Shown in pieces: positions 10,806-19,665 of a DNA stretch of 64,000 nucleotides; the stretch's first letter is position 1; each line of letters opens with the position of its first letter. The translations under genes were made by a program, and so were the position numbers. This DNA is from Bosea sp. NBC_00550. Its GTDB lineage: Bacteria; Pseudomonadota; Alphaproteobacteria; Rhizobiales; Beijerinckiaceae. The notes beneath the pieces are model-generated. The model worked only from the letters and a program-made list of their open reading frames with translations. It made no database searches and was not told the origin of the DNA. The DNA lies in assembly GCF_026020075.1 (NCBI RefSeq), contig NZ_CP102772.1:4926501-4990500 (forward strand), given 5' to 3'.

Positions 10806-11675
10806 TCAGGTCCGCGTCGCACGCGCCATGTCGAAGAACGCCTTGATGGTCTTGCTGTTGCGGCGCTCGTGCAGGCAGATCAACTTCTCCTGCATCGCGA
10901 GCGGAGGGCCGTCGAGCGGGAGCCGGACCAGCGCAGGATCGTCGTCGCCGAACTCGGCAGCCGACACGAAGCCTATGCCTCCACCCGCCGCGACGATCGC
11001 CCGCACGGCCTCCCGCCCTTCCGCTTCGACGGCGCAGTGCAATGCGACTCCGCGCTCCGCCGCGCGCTGCTCAAGCAGTTGGCGTGTGCGCGAGCCCGGC
11101 TCGCGCAGCACCAGCGGCCAGGCTTCGAGCTCTTCGAGCGAAAGGCTTTTCCGGCCGGCGGCCGGATGGCTGCGGGCGGCGAAGGCGATGATCGGCGAGA
11201 CGTTGAGCGGCAGCACCTCGAACGGCCTGTCATCGGCCAGCTCTCCGAGGACGCCGACCTCGGCATCGTAGCCGATCAGCGTATCGACGACGCTGCCGGT
11301 ATTGCCGCGCGAGATGCTGATCTGGATGCCCGGATGGCGCTCGCGGAACGCCGTCAGCACGTCGAGCACGTGATGGACGGAGTCGGCGACGATGCGCAGC
11401 GCGCCGGACCGCAGCGAGCGCTCTTCCTGCAACATGTCGAGCGCCTCGGCTTCCGCTCCGAACAGCCGGTGCGTCAGGGCCAGCAATCGCCGGCCGGCCG
11501 CCGTGAGCACGACCTGCCGGTGACTCCTGCTGAACAAGGCGACGTCGTACTCCTCCTCCAGCCGCCTGACCTGGTCGGAGATTGCCGGCTGCGTGAGGTG
11601 CAGGGCTTGCGCCGCCTTCGAGAAGCCGCCGGCCATCGCGACATGATGGAAGGCGCGGAGCTGGACGTAGCGCAT
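10806..11675 (-). CDS. LysR-family regulator linked to AEP catabolism
   Basis: Regulator of 289 aa with an N-terminal HTH (GGFSKAAQALHLTQPAISDQ, about residues 15-35) and a LysR effector domain. It resembles the LysR group associated with aminoethylphosphonate catabolism. The ATG at 11675 (MRYVQLRAF) fits the family; the frame is open 10 codons further. It is divergent from the PbfA-like gene, with an inverted repeat in the gap, and convergent with the metallophosphoesterase gene. A role controlling the pbfA-type operon is inferred from position. Confidence 0.85.
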   Translation of the reverse strand: MRYVQLRAFHHVAMAGGFSKAAQALHLTQPAISDQVRRLEEEYDVALFSRSHRQVVLTAAGRRLLALTHRLFGAEAEALDMLQEERSLRSGALRIVADSVHHVLDVLTAFRERHPGIQISISRGNTGSVVDTLIGYDAEVGVLGELADDRPFEVLPLNVSPIIAFAARSHPAAGRKSLSLEELEAWPLVLREPGSRTRQLLEQRAAERGVALHCAVEAEGREAVRAIVAAGGGIGFVSAAEFGDDDPALVRLPLDGPPLAMQEKLICLHERRNSKTIKAFFDMARATRT

Positions 11676-11718
11676 GGAAAATGTCCGGAAGCGATGTATC
11701 GTCAAAATTTATAATAGC

Positions 11719-11742
11719 ATCTGAATTAACGATTTTTCAGAT
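11719..11742. promoter_or_regulatory. Putative LysR operator upstream of the PbfA-like gene
   Basis: Perfect 7-bp inverted repeat ATCTGAA / TTCAGAT with a 10-base spacer in an AT-rich patch between the divergent lysR and PbfA-like genes. It contains T-N11-A geometry. Binding is inferred. Confidence 0.55.
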
Positions 11743-11804
11743 CGAAGGGAAATCGGCCATCTTCACCCTCGACCGGCCGCGAGAGCCGCGACAAGGGACA
11801 CGTC

Positions 11805-13166
11805 ATGCAGGCCGGAACCGCCACGATCATCCATACCGAAGGCGAGTCGAATACCTCTGTTGCGCGCAGCGGCTGGACGGCGGCCATCACCGATACCGGA
11901 ACGCGGGACCTGCTGGCGCGGGACGCGAACGCCTTCCTGCATCAGAGCCTGTCGAGCCCCTGCCTGACCGCCATCGCGAAGGCGGAGGGCATCTGGATCG
12001 AGGATACCAATGGCCGCCGCTACATGGATTTTCACGGCAACAGCGTCCACCATATCGGCTACGGGCATCCGCGCCTGAAAGAGGCGATCAAGGCGCAGCT
12101 CGATGCGCTGAGCTTCGCGCCGCGGCGCTTCACCTGCGAGCCGGCAGTCGAGCTCGCCGAGACGCTCGGGCGGCTGGCGCCGGGCAGTCTCGGCAAGGTG
12201 CTCTTCACCACCGGCGGCTCGGACGCGATCGAGGTGGCGCTGCGGCTCGCCCGCGCCGCGACCGGCCGGTTCAAGACGCTGTCCTTCTGGGATGCGTTCC
12301 ACGGCGCCGGCTTCGGAGCTTCCAGCGTCGGTGGCGAGGCGACCTTCCGCTCCGGCATCGCCGGCCCCCTCCTGCCGGGCGCCGAGCATGTCGCGCCCTG
12401 GGGCAGCCGCAACTGCGCCTATGGTCATGACAGCCTGGAGGAATCGGCCCGCGCCTGCGCCCGGATGATCTCCTATGTGCTGGCAAAGGAGGGCGATATT
12501 GCCGCGGTCGTCGCCGAGCCGATGCGCGCCACGCCGTCGCCGCCGGCACCCGGCTTCTGGAAAAGCGTGCGCGAGGCCTGCGACCGGCACGGCACGCTGC
12601 TGATCTTCGACGAAATCCCCACCGGGCTCGGCAAGACCGGGCGCTTCTTCGCCCATGAACATGACGAGGCCGAGCCCGACATGGTCGTCCTCGGCAAGGC
12701 GCTGGGCGGCGGCATCCTGCCGATTGCCGCCGTCATCGCCCGGCGCGAGCTCGATGTCGCCGGAGGCTACGCCATCGGCCACTACACCCATGAGAAGAAC
12801 CCGGTCACCACCCGCGCGGCCCTGACGACGATCAACATCATCCGTGAGGAGGGGCTGACGGAGCGGGCCGCGGAACTCGGCGCATATGCAATGGCGCGGC
12901 TGCGGGCTTTCGGTGAAGGCTGCCCGGCCGTCGGCGACGTTCGCGGGCGCGGGCTGCTGTTCGGCGTGGAACTCGTCTCCGACCGTAACGACTTCACGCC
13001 GGACAATGGCCTGGCCGAGCGCGCCTATTATCGCTGCCTCGAAGCCGGCCTGAGCTTCAAGATCAGCCAGGGCAACGTGCTGACCCTGTCCCCGCCGATG
13101 GTGATTACCCGCGCCGAGCTCGACTGGGCGCTCGGCATCGTCGAGCAGGCTATCCTGGCGGGCTGA
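11805..13166 (+). CDS. pbfA: PLP lyase, probable (R)-1-hydroxy-2-aminoethylphosphonate ammonia-lyase
   Basis: Class III aminotransferase-fold PLP protein, 453 aa, with PLP lysine K298 in VLGKALGGG and the FDEIPTGLGKTG segment. Several features match PbfA-type proteins of phosphonate clusters: an N-terminal block with TRDLLARDANAFLHQSLS, DFHGNSVHHIGYGHP, and FHGAGFG...SVGGEATFR. PbfA removes ammonia from (R)-1-hydroxy-2-aminoethylphosphonate to give phosphonoacetaldehyde, the substrate of the PhnY encoded 6 kb away. AAGGGA precedes the ATG. A transaminase with another substrate is the alternative. The PbfA assignment rests on remembered family features plus context. Confidence 0.68.
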   Translation: MQAGTATIIHTEGESNTSVARSGWTAAITDTGTRDLLARDANAFLHQSLSSPCLTAIAKAEGIWIEDTNGRRYMDFHGNSVHHIGYGHPRLKEAIKAQLDALSFAPRRFTCEPAVELAETLGRLAPGSLGKVLFTTGGSDAIEVALRLARAATGRFKTLSFWDAFHGAGFGASSVGGEATFRSGIAGPLLPGAEHVAPWGSRNCAYGHDSLEESARACARMISYVLAKEGDIAAVVAEPMRATPSPPAPGFWKSVREACDRHGTLLIFDEIPTGLGKTGRFFAHEHDEAEPDMVVLGKALGGGILPIAAVIARRELDVAGGYAIGHYTHEKNPVTTRAALTTINIIREEGLTERAAELGAYAMARLRAFGEGCPAVGDVRGRGLLFGVELVSDRNDFTPDNGLAERAYYRCLEAGLSFKISQGNVLTLSPPMVITRAELDWALGIVEQAILAG

Positions 13167-13171
13167 GGAGC

Positions 13172-14188
13172 ATGGCGATGAAGGCGGTCCGCACCGACCG
13201 GGAACTCGAATGCCCTGAGATCGACGAGGGCCTGCGCGCCCGCGGCGTCGAGCTCGTGACGCTGCCCGACGGCATATCCGAGGAGGCGTTGATCGCGGCG
13301 GTTGCCGACGCCGACCTGCTGCTGATGTGCTACACGCCGGTCACGGCCAGGGTGATCGCCGCGGCGAAGCGGCTGAAGGGAATCGTCAAATACGGCGTCG
13401 GCATCGACGCGATCGATATCCCCGCCGCGATCGCGCGGGGCATCCCCGTCGTCAACGTACCCGAATATGCCGAGGAGACGGTGGCCGAGGGCGCTTTCGC
13501 CCTGATGATCGCGCTGGCGAAGCGGATGCCGGCGATCAGCCGCGCCGTGCAGGAGGATGGCTGGGTCTGGCCGTCCGGGCGTTGGCTCGGCTGCGATCTC
13601 ACCGGCAAGACGCTTGGCATCGTAGGCGCAGGCAAGATCGGCAGCAGCATGGCCCGCATGGCGGGGCTGGGCTTCCGCGCCCGGGTACTCGGCTACGACC
13701 CGCACGTCGATGCGGCGGCCATGGCCATGCGGGGCATGGCGAAGGTCGACGATCTCCACACGATGCTGAGGCAATGCGATGTCGTTTCGCTGCATTGCGT
13801 CCTCAACGACGCGACGCGCCATCTTCTCGGCCGCGAAGAACTCGCCTGCCTCAGGCCCGGAGCTATTCTCGTCAATGTCTCGCGCGGCGGGCTGATCGAC
13901 GAAGCCGCTCTGGTCGAAACCGTCCTCGCCGGCCGTCTCGGCGGGGTCGGGCTCGACGTCTACGGCCAGGAGCCGCTCGCCCGGGAGGGGCATCCGCTCA
14001 GCCCGCTGTTCGGGCGCGACGACGTGATCCTGTTCCCGCACCTGACCTTCTTCACCGCCGAGGCAATGCAGCGATTGACGGAAGATACGCTCGCGCGCTG
14101 CTTCGAGATTCTCGATGGGCGCACGGTGCGGGTCCGCTCACGCGATCCGCGCCTGCTGGCTCAGGCGGGCAATATTGTCTTTGCCTGA
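13172..14188 (+). CDS. D-2-hydroxyacid dehydrogenase family protein
   Basis: NAD(P)-dependent dehydrogenase, 338 aa. It has a substrate-binding half, then a Rossmann domain with GIVGAGKIGSS (about residues 149-159), and the catalytic set Arg in NVSRGGL, Glu in YGQEP and His in FPHLTF. It starts 5 bases after the PbfA-like gene behind GAGGAG, so the two form a tight operon. The substrate could be a 2-hydroxy or 2-keto acid related to hydroxylated phosphonates; this is inference. Its 3' end overlaps the convergent folD remnant by about 50 bases. Confidence 0.82.
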   Translation: MAMKAVRTDRELECPEIDEGLRARGVELVTLPDGISEEALIAAVADADLLLMCYTPVTARVIAAAKRLKGIVKYGVGIDAIDIPAAIARGIPVVNVPEYAEETVAEGAFALMIALAKRMPAISRAVQEDGWVWPSGRWLGCDLTGKTLGIVGAGKIGSSMARMAGLGFRARVLGYDPHVDAAAMAMRGMAKVDDLHTMLRQCDVVSLHCVLNDATRHLLGREELACLRPGAILVNVSRGGLIDEAALVETVLAGRLGGVGLDVYGQEPLAREGHPLSPLFGRDDVILFPHLTFFTAEAMQRLTEDTLARCFEILDGRTVRVRSRDPRLLAQAGNIVFA

Positions 14189-15083
14189 ACCGTCGGCTGG
14201 CCGTCCGGGCATCGGGCGCGCAGCCGCGCTTGCTGCGATCCGCTCTGCCGCCGAGACCGTGTTGACCAGCAGCATGGTCACCGTCATCGGGCCGACGCCG
14301 CCGGGAACGGGCGTGATGTAGGACGCCTTGGCTCTGACGGCGTCGAAGTCGACATCGCCCTGCAGCTTGCCCTGCGGGTCGCGGTTGATGCCGACATCGA
14401 TCACGACGGCTCCGGTGCGGACCATCTGCGCTCCGATCAGCCCGGCGACGCCGGCCGCCACGACCAATATGTCTGCCAGGATGGTGTACTGAGCGAGATC
14501 GCGCGTCTTGGCGTGGCACACCGAGACGGTAGCGTCGCTCGCCATCATCATCAGCGCCATCGGCTTGCCGACGATGTTGCTGGCTCCGACGATCGTGACG
14601 TTGCGGCCCTCGACCGGAATCGCAGCGTGATCGAGCATGCGCATCACGCCCATAGGGCGTGCAGGGCGAGAAGACCGTCCTGCCGACGACGAGGCCGCCG
14701 ACATTGTAGAGATGGAAGCCGTCCACATCCTTGTCGACCGAGATCGCCCGCAGCACGGCGTGGATATCGTGATGGGGTGGCAGAGGGAGCTGGACGAGGA
14801 TGCCGTGAACATCGGCGGCAGCGTTCAGGCGCTCGATCTCGGCAATGAGCTCGTCGGCCGAAATTCCCGCATCGAATGCGACGAGCGTGGATTGGATGCC
14901 GATTTCGGCGCAGGCGCGGATCTTGTTCGCCACATAGACGCGCGAGGCGGCATTGTCGCCGACGAGGATCACCACCAGATGCGGGACAACGCCGGCTCTG
15001 GCGGCGAGCGCGGAGACCCGCGCGGCGGTTTCGGCACGGATGTCGCGCGCGATCTCGCGGCCGTCGAGGATCCTGGCGCTCAA
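14138..15083 (-). pseudogene. folD: Frameshifted folD (methylene-THF dehydrogenase/cyclohydrolase)
   Basis: FolD makes 10-formyl-THF from 5,10-methylene-THF. The first part starts at TTG 15083 behind GGAGG and reads through the family motif HGILVQLPLP and FSPCTPYG. The frame then breaks. The continuation, VMRMLDHAAI...VGASNIVGKPMA...DVGIN...TPVPGGVGPMT, lies in another frame and runs to a stop at 14138. The break sits at a run of three C (plus strand 14649-14651); removing one base restores CTPYGVMRML. Both halves are otherwise well conserved, so it is either a very recent mutation or a sequencing error. Confidence 0.85.
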
Positions 15084-15150
15084 GTGAACCTCCGATGGTG
15101 GATGGCACTGCGCTGCGGTCGGCGGCGAATTTCACCGGCACGCGCGGCTC

Positions 15151-16053
15151 CTAGCGGAAGATGACCGTGCGTCGGCCGGCCAGCATCACCCGCCGTTCGA
15201 TGTGCAGGCGTAGCGCACGCGCTAGGACCACGGCCTCGATGTCACGCCCGACGCTGACGAGATCGTCAGGCGCGAGCGAATGATCGGCGCGGGCGACGTC
15301 CTGGTCGATGATCGTGCCTTCGTCGAGATCGGGCGTCACGTAATGCGCCGTCGCCCCGATCAGCTTCACGCCGCGCTCATAAGCCTGATGGTAGGGCTTG
15401 GCGCCCTTGAAGCTCGGCAGGAACGAATGGTGGATGTTGATCGCCCGCCCGTCGAGCGCGCGGCAGAGGTCGTTGGACAGCACCTGCATGTAGCGGGCGA
15501 GCACGACCAGCGACGCCTCGGTCTGCGCGACGATCTGCAGCAGCTTTGCCTCCTGCTCCGCCTTGGTCGCCGCCGTGACGGGCAGGTGGTGGAACGGGAT
15601 GCCGTAGTTCTTCGCCAATGGCTCGAAATCGCGGTGGTTCGAGACGATCGCCGGAATCGTGATGTTGAGGTTCCCCGTCGCCTGGCGGAAGAGCAGGTCG
15701 TTCAGGCAATGGCCGAAGCGCGAGACCATCAGGACGACCCGCTGCGGGCGCGTTGCGTCGATGGCGTCCCAATTCATGCGGAAGGTGCCGGCGACGCCGT
15801 CGAATTCGCGCCGGAAGGCGGCCTCGTCGAAGCGCTCGCCCGCAGCAAAGGCGACGCGCATGAAGAAGCGGCCGTCGCGCGGATCGCTGAACTGCGCGCT
15901 CTCCAGGATGTTGCAGCCGTGCCGGTAGAGCACCCCGCTGACGGCGTGCACGATGCCGGGCCGGTCCTCGCAGGACAGGGTTAGGATACGGGCTGGCTTC
16001 TGCACGACGATGTCCCGGGGCATGGCGGGCGAGAGCGGCGTGAGATCGGTCAT
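15151..16053 (-). CDS. purU: Formyltetrahydrofolate deformylase
   Basis: PurU (300 aa) hydrolyses 10-formyl-THF to formate and THF. It has an N-terminal ACT domain (about residues 22-95, with CEDRPGIVHAVSGVLYRHG) and a formyltransferase domain. The catalytic signature includes NIHHSFLPSFKGA and the aspartate of TPDLDEGTIIDQDV. The ATG at 16053 overlaps the stop of the upstream dehydrogenase gene (ATGA), giving tight coupling. With folD downstream it would drain C1 units released by the demethylating dehydrogenase and regenerate free THF. Confidence 0.93.
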   Translation of the reverse strand: MTDLTPLSPAMPRDIVVQKPARILTLSCEDRPGIVHAVSGVLYRHGCNILESAQFSDPRDGRFFMRVAFAAGERFDEAAFRREFDGVAGTFRMNWDAIDATRPQRVVLMVSRFGHCLNDLLFRQATGNLNITIPAIVSNHRDFEPLAKNYGIPFHHLPVTAATKAEQEAKLLQIVAQTEASLVVLARYMQVLSNDLCRALDGRAINIHHSFLPSFKGAKPYHQAYERGVKLIGATAHYVTPDLDEGTIIDQDVARADHSLAPDDLVSVGRDIEAVVLARALRLHIERRVMLAGRRTVIFR

Positions 16054-18485
16054 GCCCGCGCTCCGCGTGCCGGCTTGCGATCGAGCGGCGCCGCAAGACT
16101 GGCGGTGACGGGTATTGCCGTGCCCGCGAGGTCGATCGCCCATTTGCGCGCGTTGAGCCAGGCCTGGTCGATCGGCCCATCGCTCTCGGCCCAGCCGAGC
16201 GCAACGATACCGTCGAGGGTCGCGCCGAACGCCGCCGAGGTGATCTCGCCGACCGGCTTGCCATCGGCCAGGATCGCCTCGCCGCCCCAGGCCATCTGGC
16301 CGTCCGGACGAGGGCCGACGAGTGCAATCAGCCGCTTGGTACGCGGCGCGGCGCGGGCGGCGACGAGAGCATCGCGGCCAAGGAAATCGCCCTTGTCCAG
16401 CTTCACGGCGAAGCCGAGACCGGCCTCGTAGGGATTGACGTCCGGCGTCAGCTCGCGGCCCCAGGCACGGAAGCCCTTCTCGATGCGCAGCGAGTCGACG
16501 GCATAGTATCCGACATCGACCAGGCCGAGATCGGCGCCGGCCTCGTGCAGCGCATCGTAGATGGCGGGCGCGAATTCGATGGGAACATAAAGTTCGAAGC
16601 CATCCCCCAGATAGGAGCGGCGGCAGGCCCAGCTTGTGGCATAGCCGATCGTGATCTGCCGGATCGCGTTGGCCGGGAAATCGGCGAGGTCGAAGGAGGC
16701 CGGCGAGACGCGGCGGAGTATCTCCCCGACCTTGGGGCCGGCGAGCGACAGCACGGCATAGGCCGAGGTCACATCCGTCAGCGTCACGCCCTCCGGGAGC
16801 TGGCGCCTGATCCAGTGCGCGTCGCGGGTCGCCTGGGCCGTGCCGGTCAGAAGGAGATAGGTGTCGGGCCCGATGCGGGCGGCGGTGAGATCGCTCTCGA
16901 AGGTGCCGCGCGCGTTGAGCAGGGCGGTGTAGACCGAGGTGCCCACCGGCACGGCGACATCGTTGGCCGCCAGCCGCTGCAGCGCAGCTTCGGCCTGCGG
17001 CCCCTGCAGCAGGAACTTGGCGAAGCTGCTCATGTCGACGAGCCCGGCCGCCTCGCGGCAGGCGCGATGCTCGGCCGCGACCGTATCAAACCAGTTCTGC
17101 TGCCCGAAGGAATAGCGGATCGTGCGCTCGTCCTCGTCGCGGGCAAAATAGTTCGCGCGTTCCCAGCCCATCTTGGATCCGAAGACGGCCCGCTTGGCCG
17201 CGAGGCGCTCATAGAGCGGCGAGCGCCGGAAGGGCCGGGCGGTATCGAGCTCGCGGTTCGGCCAGGGCATGGCGTAGTGGAGGCCGAGCGTCTCCTTGAT
17301 CCGGTCCTTCAGCCAGGCCGGGTTGTTGTTGAAATCGGCGAAGCGGCGGATGTCGACGGGCCAGAGATCGCTTGTCGCTTCGCCCTCGACGATCCATTCG
17401 GCGAGCGCCTTCCCGGCACCGCCGGCCGAGGCGATGCCCATCGAGTTGAAGCCGGCGCCGACATAGATGCCGGCGACCTCAGGGGCCTCGCCAAGAAGGA
17501 AGTTGTTGTCGGGCGTGAAGCTCTCGGGGCCGTTGAGGAACGTCTTGATCTCCGCCGTCTCCAGCGCCGGCACCCGCTGCAGCGCGTTCTCCATCAGGAT
17601 CGAGAACTGGTCCCAGTCATCCGGCAGGAGCTGGAATTCGAACGGATAGGGAATGCCGGCCATGCCCCAGGGCTTCGCATCCGGCTCGAAGCCGCCCATG
17701 ACGAGGCCGCCGACCTCCTCCTTGTAGTAGGTGTAGCCGTCGGGATCGCGCATCACCGGCAGGTCCGGCGTCACGCCCTCGATCTTGCCGGTGACGATGT
17801 ACATGTGCTCGGCCGAGTGCAGCGGCACCGACACGCCGCACATCTGCCCGACCGCACGCGACCATTGCCCGGCGCAGATGGCGAGGACCTCGCATTCGAC
17901 CCGGCCCTGGTCGGTGAGAACCGCCTTGACCCGCCCCTTCTCGGTCTCGACGCCAAGGACGCGCACGCCCTCCCGCACGATCGCGCCGCCTTTGCGCGCG
18001 CCGCGCGCCAGCGCCTGGGTGATGTCGGCCGGGTTCGCCTTGCCGTCGCCGGGGAGCCAGACGCCGCCGACGAGATCGTCGGTGCGCATCACAGGCCATT
18101 TGTCGCCGGCCTCCTTCGGGCTGAGCTCCTCGATGTCGACACCCTGCGCGCGCGCCGCCGAGATCGTCCGGCGCAATTGCGTCATGCGCTCGGGCGTGCG
18201 GGCGACGGAGACCGAGCCGCAGCGCTTCCAGCCGGTGGCGAGTTCGGTCTCCTGCTCCAGCGAGGCGTAGAGCTCGGTCGAGTAGCGGATCAGCCGCGTC
18301 ATGCTCGACTGGCTGCGCAACTGCCCGACAAGACCGGCCGCATGCCAGGTGGTGCCCGAGGACAGGCGCCCCTGCTCGAGCAGCAGCACGTCGCGCCAGC
18401 CGAGCTTGGTCAGGTGATAGGCGACCGAACAGCCGATGATGCCGCCGCCGATGATGACGACGCGAGATTGGGTGGGAATGGACAT
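16050..18485 (-). CDS. Dimethylglycine/sarcosine dehydrogenase-type FAD-GcvT protein
   Basis: Protein of 811 aa. It has an N-terminal DAO-type FAD domain (GGGIIGCS, residues 13-20), H48 in TTWHAAG at the site where FAD is covalently attached in dimethylglycine dehydrogenases, a central FAO_M linker around 370-425, and a C-terminal GcvT folate-binding module from about 430. It would oxidise N-methyl groups and pass the carbon to THF as 5,10-methylene-THF. GGAGG lies 5 bases before the ATG at 18485. It is co-transcribed with purU and folD. The substrate could be dimethylglycine, sarcosine or a related methylamine. Confidence 0.87.
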   Translation of the reverse strand: MSIPTQSRVVIIGGGIIGCSVAYHLTKLGWRDVLLLEQGRLSSGTTWHAAGLVGQLRSQSSMTRLIRYSTELYASLEQETELATGWKRCGSVSVARTPERMTQLRRTISAARAQGVDIEELSPKEAGDKWPVMRTDDLVGGVWLPGDGKANPADITQALARGARKGGAIVREGVRVLGVETEKGRVKAVLTDQGRVECEVLAICAGQWSRAVGQMCGVSVPLHSAEHMYIVTGKIEGVTPDLPVMRDPDGYTYYKEEVGGLVMGGFEPDAKPWGMAGIPYPFEFQLLPDDWDQFSILMENALQRVPALETAEIKTFLNGPESFTPDNNFLLGEAPEVAGIYVGAGFNSMGIASAGGAGKALAEWIVEGEATSDLWPVDIRRFADFNNNPAWLKDRIKETLGLHYAMPWPNRELDTARPFRRSPLYERLAAKRAVFGSKMGWERANYFARDEDERTIRYSFGQQNWFDTVAAEHRACREAAGLVDMSSFAKFLLQGPQAEAALQRLAANDVAVPVGTSVYTALLNARGTFESDLTAARIGPDTYLLLTGTAQATRDAHWIRRQLPEGVTLTDVTSAYAVLSLAGPKVGEILRRVSPASFDLADFPANAIRQITIGYATSWACRRSYLGDGFELYVPIEFAPAIYDALHEAGADLGLVDVGYYAVDSLRIEKGFRAWGRELTPDVNPYEAGLGFAVKLDKGDFLGRDALVAARAAPRTKRLIALVGPRPDGQMAWGGEAILADGKPVGEITSAAFGATLDGIVALGWAESDGPIDQAWLNARKWAIDLAGTAIPVTASLAAPLDRKPARGARA

Positions 18486-18558
18486 GAGGGCCTCCACGAT
18501 AGAGGCACGCTAATGCATCGAGTCACATAAAACAACAAAAACCACAAAAACGGGCAAA

Positions 18559-19329
18559 TTATCCAGCGAGCACGCGGACCCCGTTTTCGGCGAGCTTCGC
18601 GGCGATGGAATCGGGCGGAAGCCGGTCGACCAGCAACCCCGCGCAAGCCTCCTCGCCGGCGATCCGGCTGGGCAGGACAAGCCCGAACTTGCTGCTGTCG
18701 GCCATCAGGAAGCCCTGTTCGGCGGCGTTCAGCAGGGCGCTTCGGGTAGCGGCTCCGGCGCGGGTGTAGTCGGTGAGCCGCCCTTCCGCATCGACGCCGC
18801 CGACGCTGACGAAAGAGAGATCGGCCGAGAGGCGGGCGATCGCCCGCAGGGCCTCGGCGCCCGAGGTTGCATCCTCGTTGCGGTCGAACTCGCCGCCGAT
18901 CAGGAAGACCCGGGCGTCCGGCAAGCGGCTGATAAGGCGCGCATTCTCGAGCGACGTCGTGTGGACGATCAGCCGCTTGTGGTCCGAGCGCGCCAGCGCG
19001 CGCGCCACCGCTTCGGTCGTGGTGCCGGAATCGAGCAGGATCGTCATGCCGTCGCCCAGCATCGAGACCGCCACACTGGCGATCCGCTCCTTGCCCTCGC
19101 GGTTCACCGACCGGCGGCTGGCGAAGGATGCTTCCGAACGCTCGTTTCGAATGGCCCCGCCATGGACGACCGACAGCAGACCGTCCGCCGACAAGACCTT
19201 GAGGTCGCGCCGGATGGTCTCTCGCGAGACGTCGAGGGCCCGGGCCAGCTCCTCGACGGTGACGGATTCCAGCCTGTCGAGATTGTCGAGGATGGCGCGA
19301 TGCCGTCGCGCTGCGATGTCGCGTGTCAT
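18559..19329 (-). CDS. DeoR-family regulator
   Basis: Regulator of 256 aa with an N-terminal DeoR helix-turn-helix (VTVEELARALDVSRETIRRD, about residues 23-42) and a C-terminal sugar-isomerase-like sensor domain containing LDSGTTT. The ATG at 19329 (MTRDIAARR) fits the family; the frame extends 33 codons upstream without support. It lies 73 bases upstream of the dehydrogenase-purU-folD genes in the same direction and probably controls them. DeoR proteins usually sense phosphorylated sugars, so its link to one-carbon metabolism is unusual and inferred only from position. Confidence 0.85.
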   Translation of the reverse strand: MTRDIAARRHRAILDNLDRLESVTVEELARALDVSRETIRRDLKVLSADGLLSVVHGGAIRNERSEASFASRRSVNREGKERIASVAVSMLGDGMTILLDSGTTTEAVARALARSDHKRLIVHTTSLENARLISRLPDARVFLIGGEFDRNEDATSGAEALRAIARLSADLSFVSVGGVDAEGRLTDYTRAGAATRSALLNAAEQGFLMADSSKFGLVLPSRIAGEEACAGLLVDRLPPDSIAAKLAENGVRVLAG

Positions 19330-19665
19330 GGAAACGAGACCAGGGATCTTAGCCGACGGGGGAAACCCCGACTGCCTTATGTCGTTGGCGGGCCCTTGGC
19401 AATCGAACGACCATGGCGGGTGCAACACTGGTCTGGCGTGCGAAACCCGCTTCGGCTTTCAAAAGCCGCTCGCATCCGGAAGATCGGATATTCGGAAACA
19501 AGATGCTGATGTTGGAGGCCGATGCGTCGCCCGTCCATCGAACGCACCGCCGGTTGCGCTGCGTTCGAGGATCGGTTGCGCGATGAAATGCGCCCGGCCA
19601 CCTGTCCTTAGGCAGGACGCCGGACGACCCAATAGTGCGTCGCAGTCATCGTGAAGGATAGTGGC
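19330..19665. other. Intergenic stretch without a recognisable gene
   Basis: No supported ORF. It contains two small inverted repeats: CGGGG-gaaa-CCCCG near 19353-19366 and CGGCTTT-ca-AAAGCCG at 19453-19468. It must hold the promoter of the DeoR gene and the 3' end of the transcript from the M14 hydrolase operon. Confidence 0.5.

Noticed and set aside
14052..15083. 343-codon minus-strand ORF as an intact FolD
   Set aside because: Only its first part is FolD-like; after CTPYG the sequence turns into Arg-rich nonsense while the FolD motifs continue in another frame.
16545..18530. Long plus-strand open frame of 661 codons
   Set aside because: It lies opposite the dimethylglycine-dehydrogenase-type gene, has the Arg/Asp/Gly/His-rich composition of an antisense shadow in GC-rich DNA, and matches no family.
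19453..19468. Inverted repeat CGGCTTT-ca-AAAGCCG as a terminator
   Set aside because: The loop is too short for the full stem and no T run follows; kept only as a note in the intergenic entry.
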